A stretch of 5,450 bases of DNA, taken from positions 1 through 5,450 of the forward strand of contig JAFGKB010000194.1 in the NCBI GenBank assembly GCA_016928755.1, read 5' to 3'. The notes below the pieces were generated by a model. The model was not told the origin of the DNA, ran no database searches, and saw only the letters and a list, made by a program, of their open reading frames with translations. Below, piece by piece: positions 5,098 through 5,450 of this stretch. A program made the translations under genes and the position numbers. The DNA comes from Anaerolineae bacterium (lineage in GTDB: Bacteria; Chloroflexota; Anaerolineae; B4-G1; SLSP01). Position 1 is the stretch's first letter. Each line of letters opens with the position of its first letter.

Positions 5098-5450
5098 ATC
5101 GTGGCCGTCCTTTTCTCGTCGCCAATTTCTATATCTGGTGGCGGGGAGCCTAGGCGCGGCAGCTACGGGGTGTACCGATGATAACCCGGACTTGCTGTCA
5201 GGTCAGAATGTTGAGTTACCCCCCTATATAGATGGCGGGATGGGTATCCCTGTCTTCCGTGGGCCTTATTTACAGAGTTCGGTGACTATTGCCGGTTTTA
5301 TGTTGCCGGCTAAACTTGCCCCGTTACGGGACCTTTGCGACCATTATCTCAATACGCCCGCCCTTGGTAACCTCTCTTATGTGCCCTTAGCCCCTGTTGT
5401 GTTGTTATTGTTTGCCGATATGGATATTGCCTCTTTAGATCACCGGGACG
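5075..5450 (+). CDS. Tat-exported lipoprotein, acetoacetate decarboxylase-like (partial)
   Basis: The frame is open from ATG 5075 to the window end (125 codons, C-terminus missing). The N-terminus is basic, carries a twin-arginine motif SRRQFLY (14-20), then a hydrophobic stretch (LVAGSLGAAATG). It ends in a lipobox-like ATGC with Cys33, followed by an acidic, disordered-looking linker. This predicts export of a folded protein by the Tat system and lipid anchoring outside the cytoplasmic membrane. The mature part (about 57-125) contains GFMLPAKLAPLRDLCDHYLN and YVPLAPVVLLLFADM. To my eye this resembles the N-terminal half of acetoacetate decarboxylase-like proteins, an assignment from memory of the family. 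The catalytic Lys region would lie beyond the window, so activity cannot be judged. The start is well fixed: an in-frame TAG lies at 5057-5059 and no other start codon lies between. The ribosome binding site is poor (AGCAGG directly against the ATG), so translation probably depends on the overlapping HAD gene. Confidence 0.7.
   Translation, partial: MKKKTVPKSWPSFSRRQFLYLVAGSLGAAATGCTDDNPDLLSGQNVELPPYIDGGMGIPVFRGPYLQSSVTIAGFMLPAKLAPLRDLCDHYLNTPALGNLSYVPLAPVVLLLFADMDIASLDHRD

Overview
This 5.45-kb window is bacterial chromosomal DNA of moderate GC content. Tightly spaced genes all read on the + strand. The best taxonomic clue is a single-chain (alpha+beta fused) glycyl-tRNA synthetase. From family knowledge, this architecture is known in Chlamydiae, in plant organelles and in parts of Chloroflexota. 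The style of the alpha domain, together with a Tat-exported lipoprotein nearby, makes Chloroflexota my best guess. That placement is an inference and not proven by the sequence.

Layout: (1) Positions 2-127 are probably the 3' end of an upstream gene whose product ends in a hydrophobic segment and a short polar tail. (2) A 66-bp palindromic repeat, copy A, begins 1 nt after that stop codon. (3) About 105 bp of leader, with a strong ribosome binding site at its end, precede glyQS at 300-3320. (4) Copy B of the same repeat lies in opposite orientation 4 nt after the glyQS stop, so the two copies bracket the gene as a 65/66-identical inverted pair. (5) The gap 3321-3597 holds no gene but is full of dyad symmetry: copy B, an unrelated 71-bp imperfect inverted repeat, and a 14-bp stem-loop just before the next gene. 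(6) A class I SAM-dependent methyltransferase of unknown substrate occupies 3598-4326. (7) A 120-bp AT-rich gap shows no clear element. (8) A HAD-superfamily hydrolase (4447-5097, GTG start) overlaps by 23 nt a Tat-signal lipoprotein (5075 to window end) whose visible part resembles acetoacetate decarboxylase-like proteins.

The genes do not form an obvious single pathway. GlyQS is housekeeping translation machinery. The HAD/lipoprotein pair is the only set with clear evidence of coupled expression (overlapping reading frames). The methyltransferase may be a separate unit, because hairpins precede it and a 120-bp gap follows it. The most unusual content is non-coding: the inverted repeat pair around glyQS and the run of palindromes after it. 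I saw no tRNA, rRNA, CRISPR array, transposase or T-box-like leader.
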